Part shown: piece after piece, positions 34,401 through 43,400 of the stretch
Layout: every line of letters begins with the position of its first letter
Numbering within the stretch: position 1 is the first letter of the stretch
NCBI GenBank assembly: GCA_965657965.1
Contig: CBFHQM010000005.1
Coordinates: 49,461 to 113,460, forward strand
Direction: 5' to 3'
Source: UBA8752 sp965657965
Lineage (GTDB): Bacteria > Bacteroidota > Bacteroidia > Flavobacteriales_D > Sanyastnellaceae
Length of the DNA: 64,000 nt
The notes under the pieces: generated by a model
What the model was told of the DNA's origin: nothing
The model's database searches: none
Seen by the model: the letters and a program-made list of their open reading frames with translations, nothing else
Translations under genes and position numbers: made by a program

Positions 34401-36609
34401 GGTGAGCATTTTGGAGCCGCCAACGATTTTGGTAGAAGTGTCCACAGAGCCAGAAAGCTGTGATGGCACGGCAGACGGCAGCGCGGCTTTGGTCGCTTCT
34501 GGCGGAACAGGAGAATTGTTGACGCAGTGGGCAGGGGGTCCGTCGACTGCAAGTTGGAATGGATTGAGTGCCGGTATTTACGATTGGACGGTGACCGACG
34601 ACCAAGGGTGTTCCAGTGTGGGGCAAGCCGAAGTGGCCTTGTCCGGAGGATTGACGGTGACCACGGAAGTGGAGCCGGGCCTTTGTGACGACGGCGTGCC
34701 AACAGCCAATGTGGTCTTGCATTTGGTGGGCAGCGCCACCGAGGCCATTGTGCTTTTGGGTGGGTTGCCAGCAGACGTCACTGAAATCGCAGAAGGTGAA
34801 GGAACCTGGACATGGAATGGACTGCCCGATGGAACGTACGGTTGGACCGCTTCTTTGGGAGAAGGCTGCGGGGCCAATGGAAGTGCCGATGTGGATTTGC
34901 CGTCTCCGTTGGCTTGGGTCGGAACGGTGATTGCCCCTCCTTGTGAGGCAGACAGTGGCCAGGTTGATGGCTTGAGTGTCGGCGGTGCGTTGCCCGTGAG
35001 CGCGCTGTGGTCTGGGGTCTCAGTGACGGGTGACACCCTCTTTGGTGAGGGTGCGTCCATTCCCGCACTGCCTTCTGGAGAATACACGATGGTCCTTTCA
35101 GATGACGCGGGCTGTGCGGTCGATACGGTCTTGACCATTGTTCCGGTTTCGGCTGGTTTGGGATTGACTTTTGACCTCCTGCAGCCGAGTTGTGGGGGTG
35201 CGTTGGTGGGAGAGGCTACGCTGTTGCCATTTGGCGGTGTAACCCCATACGAGGTCAATGTAGAAGGTGCTGCAGACAGCCTTTATCTGCCCTTTCTTCT
35301 GCCCGGAAATTACCCGGTGACCTTAACAGATTCGGCGGGTTGCACAGCTTTGGACACGTTGCTGATCGAACCCGCAAGCGAGTTTTTATTGTTCGCGCAG
35401 GTGGACTCTGCCACATGCGCCGACAGTGAAGATGGAAGTGTGGTTTTGACCACATTGAATGGAACAGGAAGTGTGGACTTCACCTTTTCTGGTCCATTCG
35501 GTGCCGTGGCCGTTGGAGACACTGTTTCGGACGTGGGCCCGGGCGTTTACGAAGTGACCGCGTTGGATGAATCCGGTTGCCCTGCTGTTTTGCTGGTGAC
35601 GGTTGAGTCCCCTCCTGCCTTGTTTGTAACGCTAGACAGTTTGGTTCGTCCGAGTTGCGTTGGCGATACGGACGGGGCTCTTTTTGCAAGTGCTTCTGGG
35701 GGAACGGGGTTCTCCAGTGGTTGGGAATTCAACTGGTTCCTCGACGGGCAACCTACGGGTCAGGGTCCGGCATTGGACGCCTTGGGCGAAGGGGACTACG
35801 GGGTATTGGTGGTCGACGACGCGGGTTGCGCTGGAGAGGTGGAGTCGATACCGCTGATTGCCCAAGGGGACGTTGTCCTCACGGTTCCTTCGGATACCGC
35901 GCTCTGTGCAGGTCAAATTTTGGTATTGGAAGCGGAGTCAGAAGGCGCCACCCAGTCCACATGGACACTGCCTGATTCTTCACAGGGGCCGGGATTGACC
36001 GCTCCGGGTGTTTCTGTTTTGGAGGGGGCCGCACAGTGGGTGTTTACTGCGTCTCGGTTGGGTTGCGTTCGCATGGACACGGTCGAGGTGAGTGGTCTGG
36101 CTTTGCCTTCGCCGAATGCGGGCTTGGATCAAACCATTCCCGAGGGCGGGGCCACAACCATTGGAACCGAACCGAACCCGGATTGGTCCTATTCTTGGAC
36201 GCCATCAGAGGAGGTCTTGTCTCCTGAGTTTGGAGCCACAGGCACAGAGGGGTTGTTTGAGTCTACTGTTTTCCTTTTGACCGCGTTGACTTCGGAAGGG
36301 TGTTCGGCCACCGACACGGTGCTGATTGAGGTGTTGAAGGAGCTGGACATTCCCTCCGGATTCACGCCCAACGGAGACGGCTTCAACGACCAATGGAATT
36401 TGAATGGGTTGAATCAATATCCCAGTGCTCAAATCACGTTGTTCAACCGTTGGGGTGAGGTTCTCTTGACCCAAGGTGCCGACGAGGGCTCTTGGGACGG
36501 AACCTTGGGCGGCATTCCGGTGCCCGTGGGCACTTATTACTATCACATCCGCGTCGACGAACCTGCTTTGCAGGCAGAATGGACCGGGCCCATCACCTTG
36601 ATGAGATGA
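31477..36609 (+). CDS. giant SprB-like repeat adhesin with T9SS type B sorting domain
   Basis: About 1710 aa. A signal sequence (VVFQWLCLVLIFFACQAVSA) precedes roughly 17 tandem modules of about 75-85 residues. Each opens with a Cys after a Pro (such as SPSCNGLEDGSVSAVASGG) and closes with a D..GC motif (TATDAGGC, VSDELGC, LTDANGC), so nearly every module has one Cys pair. This is the SprB repeat pattern of gliding adhesins. The end is a type B sorting domain: IPSGFTPNGDGFNDQWNL, ITLFNRWGEVLL, PVGTYYYHI. Starts at 31471, 31477 or 31507 are possible; I use ATG 31477. It overlaps the following PorP-like gene. Confidence 0.88.
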   Translation: MKKQREEYSPMLSCLERSPGRVVFQWLCLVLIFFACQAVSAQCPSEIEVLQPISCSGADDGILTVTVPEGEDPDEVYWLFENDTLFGMVQSGLGPGSYLAFVPGCSALGATLNEPFPFFITSAIVQSPTCDNPCSGIIEATPNFGTGSVTFGWSHDAAETGSTGSGICEGVVLISATDANGCQDQDVVVVDIPPVEALAFGTSPSCNGLEDGSVSAVASGGVEGGYSFEWTLSDGTPVGSEANLFGLGAGLYFVTATDAGGCSMTANVVLDDPAPVSIDMSSTGVACFGDEDGTATALFSEGEFYAWSGPNGFAESGPELAAIQGLSPGVYSVLVTDSDGCFGEGSVEVEQPELLEGEPFSSPPTCPGLSNGTAGVLALGGTADFNVTWTLPAGDTFSGDFLTGQPAGVYSFDLVDANGCAAMGAVTLVDPAPVTVDLTLTSPPCAAGELASTGSIEAVAEGGLGPYLAAWIDVSTSNLIGSELSIDNLSAGTYGLGVSDQLGCTVDTVVTLSAPDVLTLSVFAAPPSCFESADGQAIAVVEGGTADYTVLWTGDVEPTVGLNISNLSAGQYSASVSDELGCTASAGVVLVDPAPLEFSATTTPVGCSGADGTLSSSATGGVLDYEVQWTGPEGALGSGLEWTELVPGSYTGELTDANGCVAIANAEVALLPELLLESVDLVFDCATGTASLTASATGGDAPVILTLEGPSGTVNAANWITLTEGQYNLVATDQRGCTADTAFAVSALLTIEVGVSPAGCGGAGEIEVTAAGGSGEVQFSELSLGPPTTTDGMTASWTELAVGTYVVMAEDGLCAIETEAIVEGATLFSWTVETVDFGCATSPGGVSVMVEGGVAPIEYSGEGVTDPALWSTSDTVGLLPGQYLLAVEDAAGCARDTIVDIALVSPLSLLASATDILCFGGENGAIAVEATGGTGSLLVGAQGPQGLLSVPLDNLVVGDYTVGVVDTRGCSADTVVSILEPPTILVEVSTEPESCDGTADGSAALVASGGTGELLTQWAGGPSTASWNGLSAGIYDWTVTDDQGCSSVGQAEVALSGGLTVTTEVEPGLCDDGVPTANVVLHLVGSATEAIVLLGGLPADVTEIAEGEGTWTWNGLPDGTYGWTASLGEGCGANGSADVDLPSPLAWVGTVIAPPCEADSGQVDGLSVGGALPVSALWSGVSVTGDTLFGEGASIPALPSGEYTMVLSDDAGCAVDTVLTIVPVSAGLGLTFDLLQPSCGGALVGEATLLPFGGVTPYEVNVEGAADSLYLPFLLPGNYPVTLTDSAGCTALDTLLIEPASEFLLFAQVDSATCADSEDGSVVLTTLNGTGSVDFTFSGPFGAVAVGDTVSDVGPGVYEVTALDESGCPAVLLVTVESPPALFVTLDSLVRPSCVGDTDGALFASASGGTGFSSGWEFNWFLDGQPTGQGPALDALGEGDYGVLVVDDAGCAGEVESIPLIAQGDVVLTVPSDTALCAGQILVLEAESEGATQSTWTLPDSSQGPGLTAPGVSVLEGAAQWVFTASRLGCVRMDTVEVSGLALPSPNAGLDQTIPEGGATTIGTEPNPDWSYSWTPSEEVLSPEFGATGTEGLFESTVFLLTALTSEGCSATDTVLIEVLKELDIPSGFTPNGDGFNDQWNLNGLNQYPSAQITLFNRWGEVLLTQGADEGSWDGTLGGIPVPVGTYYYHIRVDEPALQAEWTGPITLMR

Positions 36610-37514
36610 GAAAGAATTCACCGCTTTTCTCGCCGGCTTTGCGCACGTTAGCAATGGCTTTCTCCCTGTTTGTGATGGGCATGGCCTCGGGCCAACAGAT
36701 GCCGGTGACCACATTGCCTTTGGATCATGCATTTGATGCCCACCCTGCGGCTGCGGCAGATACGTTGATTCGGGTGAGCATTTGGCAGAGAAGCCCTTGG
36801 ACGGGTGTAGCTGGCGCTCCTCGTACCACCTCTTTGGCCATTACATCGCCTACGGGCTCAGAAGCGTTGGCTTGGGGCGCTCGTTTTTGGAGCGACATCG
36901 CCGGGCCCACAAGGATGGCTGGCGCCCATGCGGGACTCTCCTATTCCACATCTTGGACGAAAGGGTTGCGGATGTCATTTGGTCTTGGCCTAGGCTGGAC
37001 ACAATTTGCCATCGACGGAAACCGCATTGATTTCGAACAGGCGGGAGACCCGGCTTTGGGAGACACTTATCAAGCGGTTGGTGTACCGGACGCCAGTGCT
37101 GGTTTTTGGCTGTCCAGTTCGCGGTTGAACGTTGCCATTTCAGCTGGCCAAGTGCTTGGGGGGAATTTGCCTGTCTACAGTGAGACCGGAAGGGAGTCAC
37201 AATTGGAGGCGCATTTGCGAGGCATGGTGGCGTATCGATTTGGTGCAGGTGAATGGGGCTGGACCCCGGTATTTCAGTTTCAGCACCTGAGGCCCGTTCC
37301 GGCCGACATCTCTGGCGCCTTGAGGGTAGATCGTGGTGGAGAGTATTGGGCGATGATTGGGTATCGTTCTGCGGGGGCCGCACACTTGGGGGCAGGAGTC
37401 AAGTTGAACAATCAATTGACGTTCAGTTACAACAGGAACTGGGCCACGGGTCAAATGGCCCGCGTTCTCGGCGGTGGACACGAAGTGGTTTTGGCATTCA
37501 CGGTTCCCCGTTGA
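36606..37514 (+). CDS. second PorP/SprF-family protein, partner of the giant adhesin
   Basis: This 302-aa protein starts at ATG 36606, overlapping the adhesin stop as ATGA. It has a signal peptide (AMAFSLFVMGMASGQQ) and a barrel-like body of beta strands ending QLTFSYNRNWATGQM and HEVVLAFTVPR. Compared with the first PorP-like protein it lacks the clear NPAFAG motif at the N-terminus (here PLDHAFDAHPAAAADT), so it is a divergent member. By position and by analogy with SprB-SprF it should serve the adhesin encoded just upstream. Confidence 0.78.
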   Translation: MRKNSPLFSPALRTLAMAFSLFVMGMASGQQMPVTTLPLDHAFDAHPAAAADTLIRVSIWQRSPWTGVAGAPRTTSLAITSPTGSEALAWGARFWSDIAGPTRMAGAHAGLSYSTSWTKGLRMSFGLGLGWTQFAIDGNRIDFEQAGDPALGDTYQAVGVPDASAGFWLSSSRLNVAISAGQVLGGNLPVYSETGRESQLEAHLRGMVAYRFGAGEWGWTPVFQFQHLRPVPADISGALRVDRGGEYWAMIGYRSAGAAHLGAGVKLNNQLTFSYNRNWATGQMARVLGGGHEVVLAFTVPR

Positions 37515-37587
37515 TGACACCTTTGAATCGGTGCAGCAGCTGTGGATTGCGCCGGTAGTTTCGAGACGGAAAGAGCACAAACTGAAC

Positions 37588-38454
37588 ATGGCGGGTTTTA
37601 AGAATTTGGAAGACTTGGTGGGGGACTTGGAAGCGGGCCTCCAGAAGTTGAGGGCGGGAAAGTTGGAACCCGAGGAGCTAACGCCCTTGGTGGACGACGC
37701 CCGAGAATTGTGCGACCGCTTGGTTTTGTTGCGCTTTAAGGCCCATGAATTTGCTTATGAAGTCAGGCGAAAAGGCCCAGAGGGAGGGCTCGATGAGCAA
37801 GCGGCAGACAGAAAGCCAGTCCGTCCATTCCGCATTGGTGCGGCGTATCAAACGTCTTTGATTGACGCCATTGAGGAGGTCAGCAGAGAGCAGGCAGAGC
37901 AAGCTGCAGACGCCCGGCGTCAGGCGGGGACGCCAGACTTGTTTGATGCGGCGTTTGACGAGCCGTTGGCCCATGTGCCCGGGGTCACCTCACCCGTTGA
38001 GGATGTGGAGGCTGAGGCGCCCGTTGAGGATGTGGAGGCTGAGACACCCGTTGAGGATGTGGAGGCTGAGACGCCCGTTGAAGAAGTGGAGGCTGAGACG
38101 CCCGTTGAGGAAGTGGAGACAACCTCTTCAGAGTCAATGGCGCCTACAGCCGCAGGAGTGGCCCCTGCTGTAGCAGTGGATGCTGCGCCGTCTTTGGCAG
38201 AGCAAATGGAGAAAAAGGCCATCGGAGACCTTAAAACGGCTTTTAGTCTCGTCGAGAAGTACGAGTGCATCAAGGGGCTGTTCCAAGATGACGCTGTGCT
38301 TTTCGATCGGGTGTTGGAGGCGCTGGACGACGCGGGAGATTACCAATTGGCTTTGCTTTGGCTCCAGCAACATGTGCCGGGATTCGAGGCATGGGACCAA
38401 GAAGATCCCACTGTGTTGCGTTTCTTGGACCGGATTCAACGGCGGTACGCATAA
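37588..38454 (+). CDS. unrecognised cytoplasmic protein with tandem PVEDVEAE repeats
   Basis: I do not recognise this 288-aa protein. It starts at MAGFKNLEDLVGDLEAG and has no signal peptide. Residues 1-65 are a helical N-terminal domain. Residues 136-180 hold five copies of a 9-residue acidic repeat (PVEDVEAEx), then an Ala/Pro linker. Residues about 205-288 form a second helical region that begins SLAEQMEKKAIGDLKTAFS and ends FLDRIQRRYA. The linker-separated helical ends recall small adaptor proteins often annotated only as hypothetical beside rsmI in Bacteroidota. It overlaps the rsmI start by one base (TAATG). Confidence 0.8.
   Translation: MAGFKNLEDLVGDLEAGLQKLRAGKLEPEELTPLVDDARELCDRLVLLRFKAHEFAYEVRRKGPEGGLDEQAADRKPVRPFRIGAAYQTSLIDAIEEVSREQAEQAADARRQAGTPDLFDAAFDEPLAHVPGVTSPVEDVEAEAPVEDVEAETPVEDVEAETPVEEVEAETPVEEVETTSSESMAPTAAGVAPAVAVDAAPSLAEQMEKKAIGDLKTAFSLVEKYECIKGLFQDDAVLFDRVLEALDDAGDYQLALLWLQQHVPGFEAWDQEDPTVLRFLDRIQRRYA
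37993..38127 (+). repeat. five 27-bp in-frame tandem repeats
   Basis: Units begin at 37993, 38020, 38047, 38074 and 38101, each starting CCCGTTGA. They encode the PVEDVEAE-type repeat; units 4 and 5 change D to E, and the fifth diverges after five codons. High identity suggests recent expansion by slippage. Confidence 0.95.
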
Positions 38455-39122
38455 TGCTCACCGTGGTGCCCACCCCCATTGGTAATCTCGGAGATTTCAC
38501 GCCGAGGGCCATTGAGTCCATTCAGGCGTCCGATTTCGTCTTGGCAGAGGACACCCGGACCACGGGGTCCCTTTTGAGGTTAAAGGGGGTAGAGGCGCGC
38601 CTAAGGCCCTTTCATGCGCACAACGAGCATAAAGTTTTGGAAGACGTGGTGTCCACCCTGCTTGCGGGTGCCAAGGCTTGTTTGTGCAGCGATGCCGGCA
38701 CGCCGGGAATCAGTGACCCTGGTTTCTTGTTGGTGAGGGCGTGTATCGAAGCCGGTGTAGAAGTAGAGTGTCTGCCTGGTGCAACAGCTTTTGTTCCCGC
38801 CTTGGTGGTGAGCGGTTTGCCTTGCGACCGCTTCGTCTATGAAGGGTTTTTGCCCCACAAAAAGGGACGAATGACAAGGCTTAAAGCCTTGTCCGAAGAG
38901 CCGCGCACAACTGTATTGTACGAGTCTCCGCACCGAATGATCAAGCTTCTTGGAGAGTTGATTGTCCACTGTGGTCCCGATCGTCAAATGAGCGTCAGTC
39001 GAGAGCTCTCAAAAAAATTCGAGGAAACTGTGCGTGGCACCACGGAGGAGGTCCAGGCCCATTTTGCAGAGCACGCACCCAAAGGCGAGTTTGTGGTGGT
39101 GGTGAGTGGAAGGCCTGATTGA
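38454..39122 (+). CDS. rsmI: 16S rRNA (cytidine1402-2'-O)-methyltransferase
   Basis: A 222-aa SAM-dependent methylase of the tetrapyrrole-methylase fold. The family motifs are all in order: VPTPIGNLGDFTPRAI at the N-terminus, LAEDTRTTGSLL, CSDAGTPGISDPG, CLPGATAFVPALVVSGLP and YESPHRM. It methylates C1402 of 16S rRNA. The start at 38454 gives the family's normal beginning; the open frame upstream overlaps the preceding gene. It is translationally coupled to that gene and convergent with radA. Confidence 0.95.
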   Translation: MLTVVPTPIGNLGDFTPRAIESIQASDFVLAEDTRTTGSLLRLKGVEARLRPFHAHNEHKVLEDVVSTLLAGAKACLCSDAGTPGISDPGFLLVRACIEAGVEVECLPGATAFVPALVVSGLPCDRFVYEGFLPHKKGRMTRLKALSEEPRTTVLYESPHRMIKLLGELIVHCGPDRQMSVSRELSKKFEETVRGTTEEVQAHFAEHAPKGEFVVVVSGRPD

Positions 39123-39127
39123 GCCTA

Positions 39128-40480
39128 CTAAAACAGCACTTTTTGGAGATCCCCTACCCGGGTCACTTTCACCAGGGTTAGCCCCTTAGGTGGCGGAGGC
39201 TCGTTGTTTCCAAGCCCGCTGACGACCAGCTTTTTCATGCCCATTTTGGCGGCTTCCGCCATGCGCTGTTCAATGCGGGCTACCGGACGAACTTCACCTG
39301 TTAGGCCCACCTCCCCGCACAAGGCGGTCTTTGGATCGAGGGTCAAGTCCAAGGTGCTGCTCAAAATGGCGCCGACTACGGCCAAATCAATGCCCGGGTC
39401 TTCGAGCCGAATGCCACCGGCGAGGTTCAAGAACACATCTGAGGTTCCCAGCTTGAAGCCACACCGCTTCTCGAGAACAGCCAACAGCATGTTGAGCCGT
39501 CGAAGATTGTAGCCCGTCGCTGAGCGCTGGGGCGTTCCGTAGACGGCACTGCTGACCAGGGACTGAATCTCCACTGTGATGGGACGCGCTCCTTCGATGG
39601 CCACTGCCAGTGCAGTACCGCTGAGTCGGGATTCTGCATCGCCAAGCAAGGCGCCAGAAGGGTCGGTAACGGGGTGGAGCCCATCGCCACGCATCTCGAA
39701 TATCCCGATTTCCTGGGTAGAGCCAAACCTGTTTTTTACCGCGCGAAGAATGCGGTAAGCATGGTGTCTATCGCCTTCGAACGTGAGCACAACGTCCACC
39801 ATGTGCTCCAGGACTTTGGGACCAGCAATGGCCCCTTCTTTGGTAATGTGGCCAATAAGGACGACTGGAAGCTGAAGGGGCTTGGCCGCTAAAATGAGCT
39901 CTGCGGTTGATTCTCTGACCTGGGCTACGCTTCCGGGAGCGCTTTCCACGCGCGGGGTGTGAAGGGTCTGAATGGAGTCCACGAACAAGAGGTCAGGCTT
40001 GTGCTCTTTGACAGCCTTCACAATGCCCTCTGTGGAGGTCTCCGGCAAAATCAACAGGTCCGGACCAAGAATGCCCAAGCGGTCTGCCCGCAATCGGACT
40101 TGTTCGGGACTCTCTTCCCCTGAAACATAGAGCACCTTTCCCGCGGCCTTCATGGCGGTTTGAAGGCTCAGGGTTGATTTACCAATGCCGGGTTCGCCGC
40201 CCAGAAGCACGAGGGCACCGGGCACCAATCCACCACCGAGGACACGGTCAAATTCGCTTTCTCCTGTTCCAACCCGGTGGCTGGTCTGTTCGGTGTAATC
40301 GCGGAGGGGACGCGCCTCTGCCACGCCTGCAGCCACCGCGGCACGTTCCATGCGCGGGTTGGCAGACTCTTTAAATTCACTGACGGTGTTCCACGCTTTG
40401 CAGCTCGGACAACGCCCAACCCATTGGCCGGTTACGTGTCCGCAATCACTGCAGACGAAGTGCGTTCGGGTTTTTGCCAC
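39128..40480 (-). CDS. radA: DNA repair protein RadA
   Basis: This 450-aa protein has the complete RadA layout: a C4 zinc finger (CSDCGHVTGQWVGRCPSC), the RecA-like ATPase with Walker A GGEPGIGKST, the RadA-specific KNRFGSTQE motif, and a Lon-protease-like C-terminal domain. RadA is a DnaB-type helicase that extends recombination intermediates. It starts 9 bases after the stop of the large NIDO-like secreted protein on the same strand, so at least part of its transcription may read through from that gene. Confidence 0.96.
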   Translation of the reverse strand: MAKTRTHFVCSDCGHVTGQWVGRCPSCKAWNTVSEFKESANPRMERAAVAAGVAEARPLRDYTEQTSHRVGTGESEFDRVLGGGLVPGALVLLGGEPGIGKSTLSLQTAMKAAGKVLYVSGEESPEQVRLRADRLGILGPDLLILPETSTEGIVKAVKEHKPDLLFVDSIQTLHTPRVESAPGSVAQVRESTAELILAAKPLQLPVVLIGHITKEGAIAGPKVLEHMVDVVLTFEGDRHHAYRILRAVKNRFGSTQEIGIFEMRGDGLHPVTDPSGALLGDAESRLSGTALAVAIEGARPITVEIQSLVSSAVYGTPQRSATGYNLRRLNMLLAVLEKRCGFKLGTSDVFLNLAGGIRLEDPGIDLAVVGAILSSTLDLTLDPKTALCGEVGLTGEVRPVARIEQRMAEAAKMGMKKLVVSGLGNNEPPPPKGLTLVKVTRVGDLQKVLF

Positions 40481-40489
40481 GATACCGAA

Positions 40490-43400
40490 TCAACGGGCGA
40501 TCATCACGCTTCCACTGAAGTCCTTGCCGTTGGGCAAAGTCAGCAAGTAGTAGTGCGTACCAGAGGATACGTCTCGGGCATCCCATTCGTTGTCGTAGTT
40601 GGCCGAGTAAAACACTTGGTTGCCCCAACGGTCATAGACCATCAAGATGCTGCCGTCGTATTTGAGGAGGCCTTCGATTTCGAACTTGTCATTTTTTCCA
40701 ATCGACCCTTCGGCTGTACCCGGCGTGAAGATGTTGGGAATCTTGATTTCGCAAGCGTCAATTTGAACTTCCCACTCATGGCTCAATCCGGCTGGTGTGC
40801 AAGGGTTCAAAGCCGTTCCAATCAACACCAATGGAGAATACCAATATGTGGTATCCAAAATTTGGGCAGAGGTGAACGTGACTTCGTCTTCCTGCAGGAA
40901 GTTGAGGTTGGATGGACTCGGGGTGCCGAACTGGAATTCCAAAGACCAATTCCAGTCTACCGCATTCGTGCTGTTGAGCTCAAAGGTGTTGGGAATCTCA
41001 GGACACAGGAAAATGGGGGTGTTGTCCGAAGTTTGGTTGGGTTGCATGTCACCCAATTCAACGGGGTAGCCCATCCACACAAAGGTGCTGTCGTCAAAGG
41101 AGGCACAGCCCAAGGGGTCTTCGAATGAAGCGGTGAGCCAGTTGTCGTGGTGTGGGTTGAATGTGGCGGTGTAGGTGTCGGCCACGGTTCCGTCTTCCCA
41201 AGTCACCGTCCAATCGTTGTCTGTGAGGGGGTCAATGAAAACGGTGTTTCCACCCTCGCAGTTGAGGCTATAGTTGGGGAGGGGACTTGGAATGGGCACA
41301 AAAATCTGAACCTCGGCGCAAGCCTCTGCTGTCCCGCACTCATTGGTGGCTTCGATGCAGTATTCACCGGCTTCGTCGGTCGTCAAGAGCGGATCATCTT
41401 CTCCGTTGATGGTCGCGTTGTCCAACAACCACTCTAGGTCGGCTCCATCGGCAGGGTCCAGTCCAGAGTCGAGAATCACCTCGGTTCCGTCTTCGCACAC
41501 CACCACGTCTTCCAAAGAAGGGTCCACTTGGTTGGAAGAGTAGATGGTGAAGGGGAAATCAAACGTTCCACAGAGGTTGCTCAATGTGACCGAGAGGTTG
41601 TACTCCCCAGGGCTGTTGAATTGATACTCTGCGAAGAAACCTTGGTCGCTGCTTGCTTCCGGCCAGTCAATGGGGTCCAATGTGCCTTGGAACGTGGTGT
41701 CCATTTGGAAATTGGCGGCTTCGCCGTCACACAGGAGATAGGTGTTGTCGTCCACAAGGTTGCCCGCAGGACCAATCAGGTTTCCTGTAGGGGTTGTGCT
41801 TGTTTCCATGGGGTAACAGGCGCTGTAGCCACAGTTGTCGTCGGTGAAGCACACTTCGTATAGGCCCAAACCGCTGGTTGGCGTGAAGAAGGTGTTGAAC
41901 TCCGTTGGGTCCGAGAAGAAACCGGTTCCTTGACCAACACTCCAAGTGCCGCCGACAGGATCCACAACGCAGTCTGCCGTCGAGGAGTAGACCAGTCCGC
42001 CACCTGCGGGAAGGTCGTCGACGGGTTCGGGGTTGGCTGTTGTGCAGTTGTAAACCGAGAAACTAAAGTCGTCTACAGGGGCATTGGGACCGGTTACCAA
42101 GGTGATTTCGACCAGGTTTCCGAGAGAAACCTCGATGTTCGTGTGGGCTGTAAACACTTCAAAGCTGGTCAGAATGAAGGTTTCTACGTTGCCGTCTTCG
42201 TCGGTGATGTTGACCTCGAGGTAGTTGTCACCTCCCCAACCGGTTGCCTCAGAGGAGACCATGTAAATCAGCAGTGGGCCTGCATCGGGTGTGGTATACC
42301 CCCCTTCAAACTGAACGCTGTAAAGGCTGTCGCAGACAGGTGGAATGGTGATGTCTGGAATGACCTGGGTCACCTGCTCGACGTTGAACACGCGTTGACC
42401 TTGGCACCCGTCGTCATTGGTGATCAGAATACGGAAAGAACCGGGGGTCACGCCAATGGCGGTGTCGCCAAGTTCGGTTGCGGGAACGACTATTTCTCCG
42501 CCCGCTCCGTTCCAATCGCCGTCCCATTCGTACTCGACGAAGGAATCCATGTCGGGGTCGCAGACGGTCACGATTGCGGTATCATCACCACAAATGGGGT
42601 TGGGTTCAATGCAAACGTCCGGAAGGAAGTACAAGCTTTGATCGATAAAAAAGTCTTGCGTAGCCGAGCACCCGACATCCAAGGAGGCGGTTACGCTAAA
42701 CGTGCCGCCGAAGGAATATGTGCACTCTGCATCAAAGCATCCGAGCGACCAGAAGTAACTGTCGAAATCGTCGTTGCAGGTGATGGTGGTTTCTTGTCCT
42801 GAGCAAATGCTCAAGTCTCCCTCCACGACAAGAGCGGGAAGCTCCACATCAATCACGGAAACGACGTAACTCAATGTGGTTTCGGCTTCGGGCGTTCCGT
42901 TGTCAGTGGCCGTGATTTCAATGTCATACACCCCTACGTTTTCGGGGGTACCGGCGAGGAAAGCATCCAAATACGTGATGCCATTTTCCTCGTAAGTGCC
43001 GTTGTTGGTCAGGGCGCCAATCTCGCTCACACCGATGGTCACCGTTTGGTCCGACTCCGGGGCTAAAAACCCAATGTTCAGGTCGAGGGTGTCATTGAGG
43101 CAAACAAACAGTGTGTCTGCACAACCGCCACCAGGGGTGACCGTTGGAACGGGAGATTGGTTGGGACTGGCACCCGACACGTTCACGCAAAAGTCCTTTC
43201 CGTTGAGCCAAAGGCAGCCGTCCTGTTCGTTTTCAGAAGCACCGTATGGACCGTTGTAGGTGTCGTCGGTGAAGTTGAAACGACCAAATTGAACGAAGTT
43301 GTCGGTGTTGTTCTGGACATCGACTCCGACCGTAGCGGGGTCTGTTCCACAGCATCCACCAGCGCCACCCACATCGCCGTGGGCCCACTGCATGTCTTCG

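Noticed and set aside
37993..38127. CRISPR-like regular repeats
   Set aside because: The units are in frame, have no spacers and encode a protein repeat.
38454..38456. Frameshift between the repeat protein and rsmI
   Set aside because: The TAATG junction is a normal one-base overlap; both proteins are complete.
41930..42802. Plus-strand 290-codon open frame inside the NIDO-like gene
   Set aside because: Antisense shadow of a continuous 1210-aa secreted protein.
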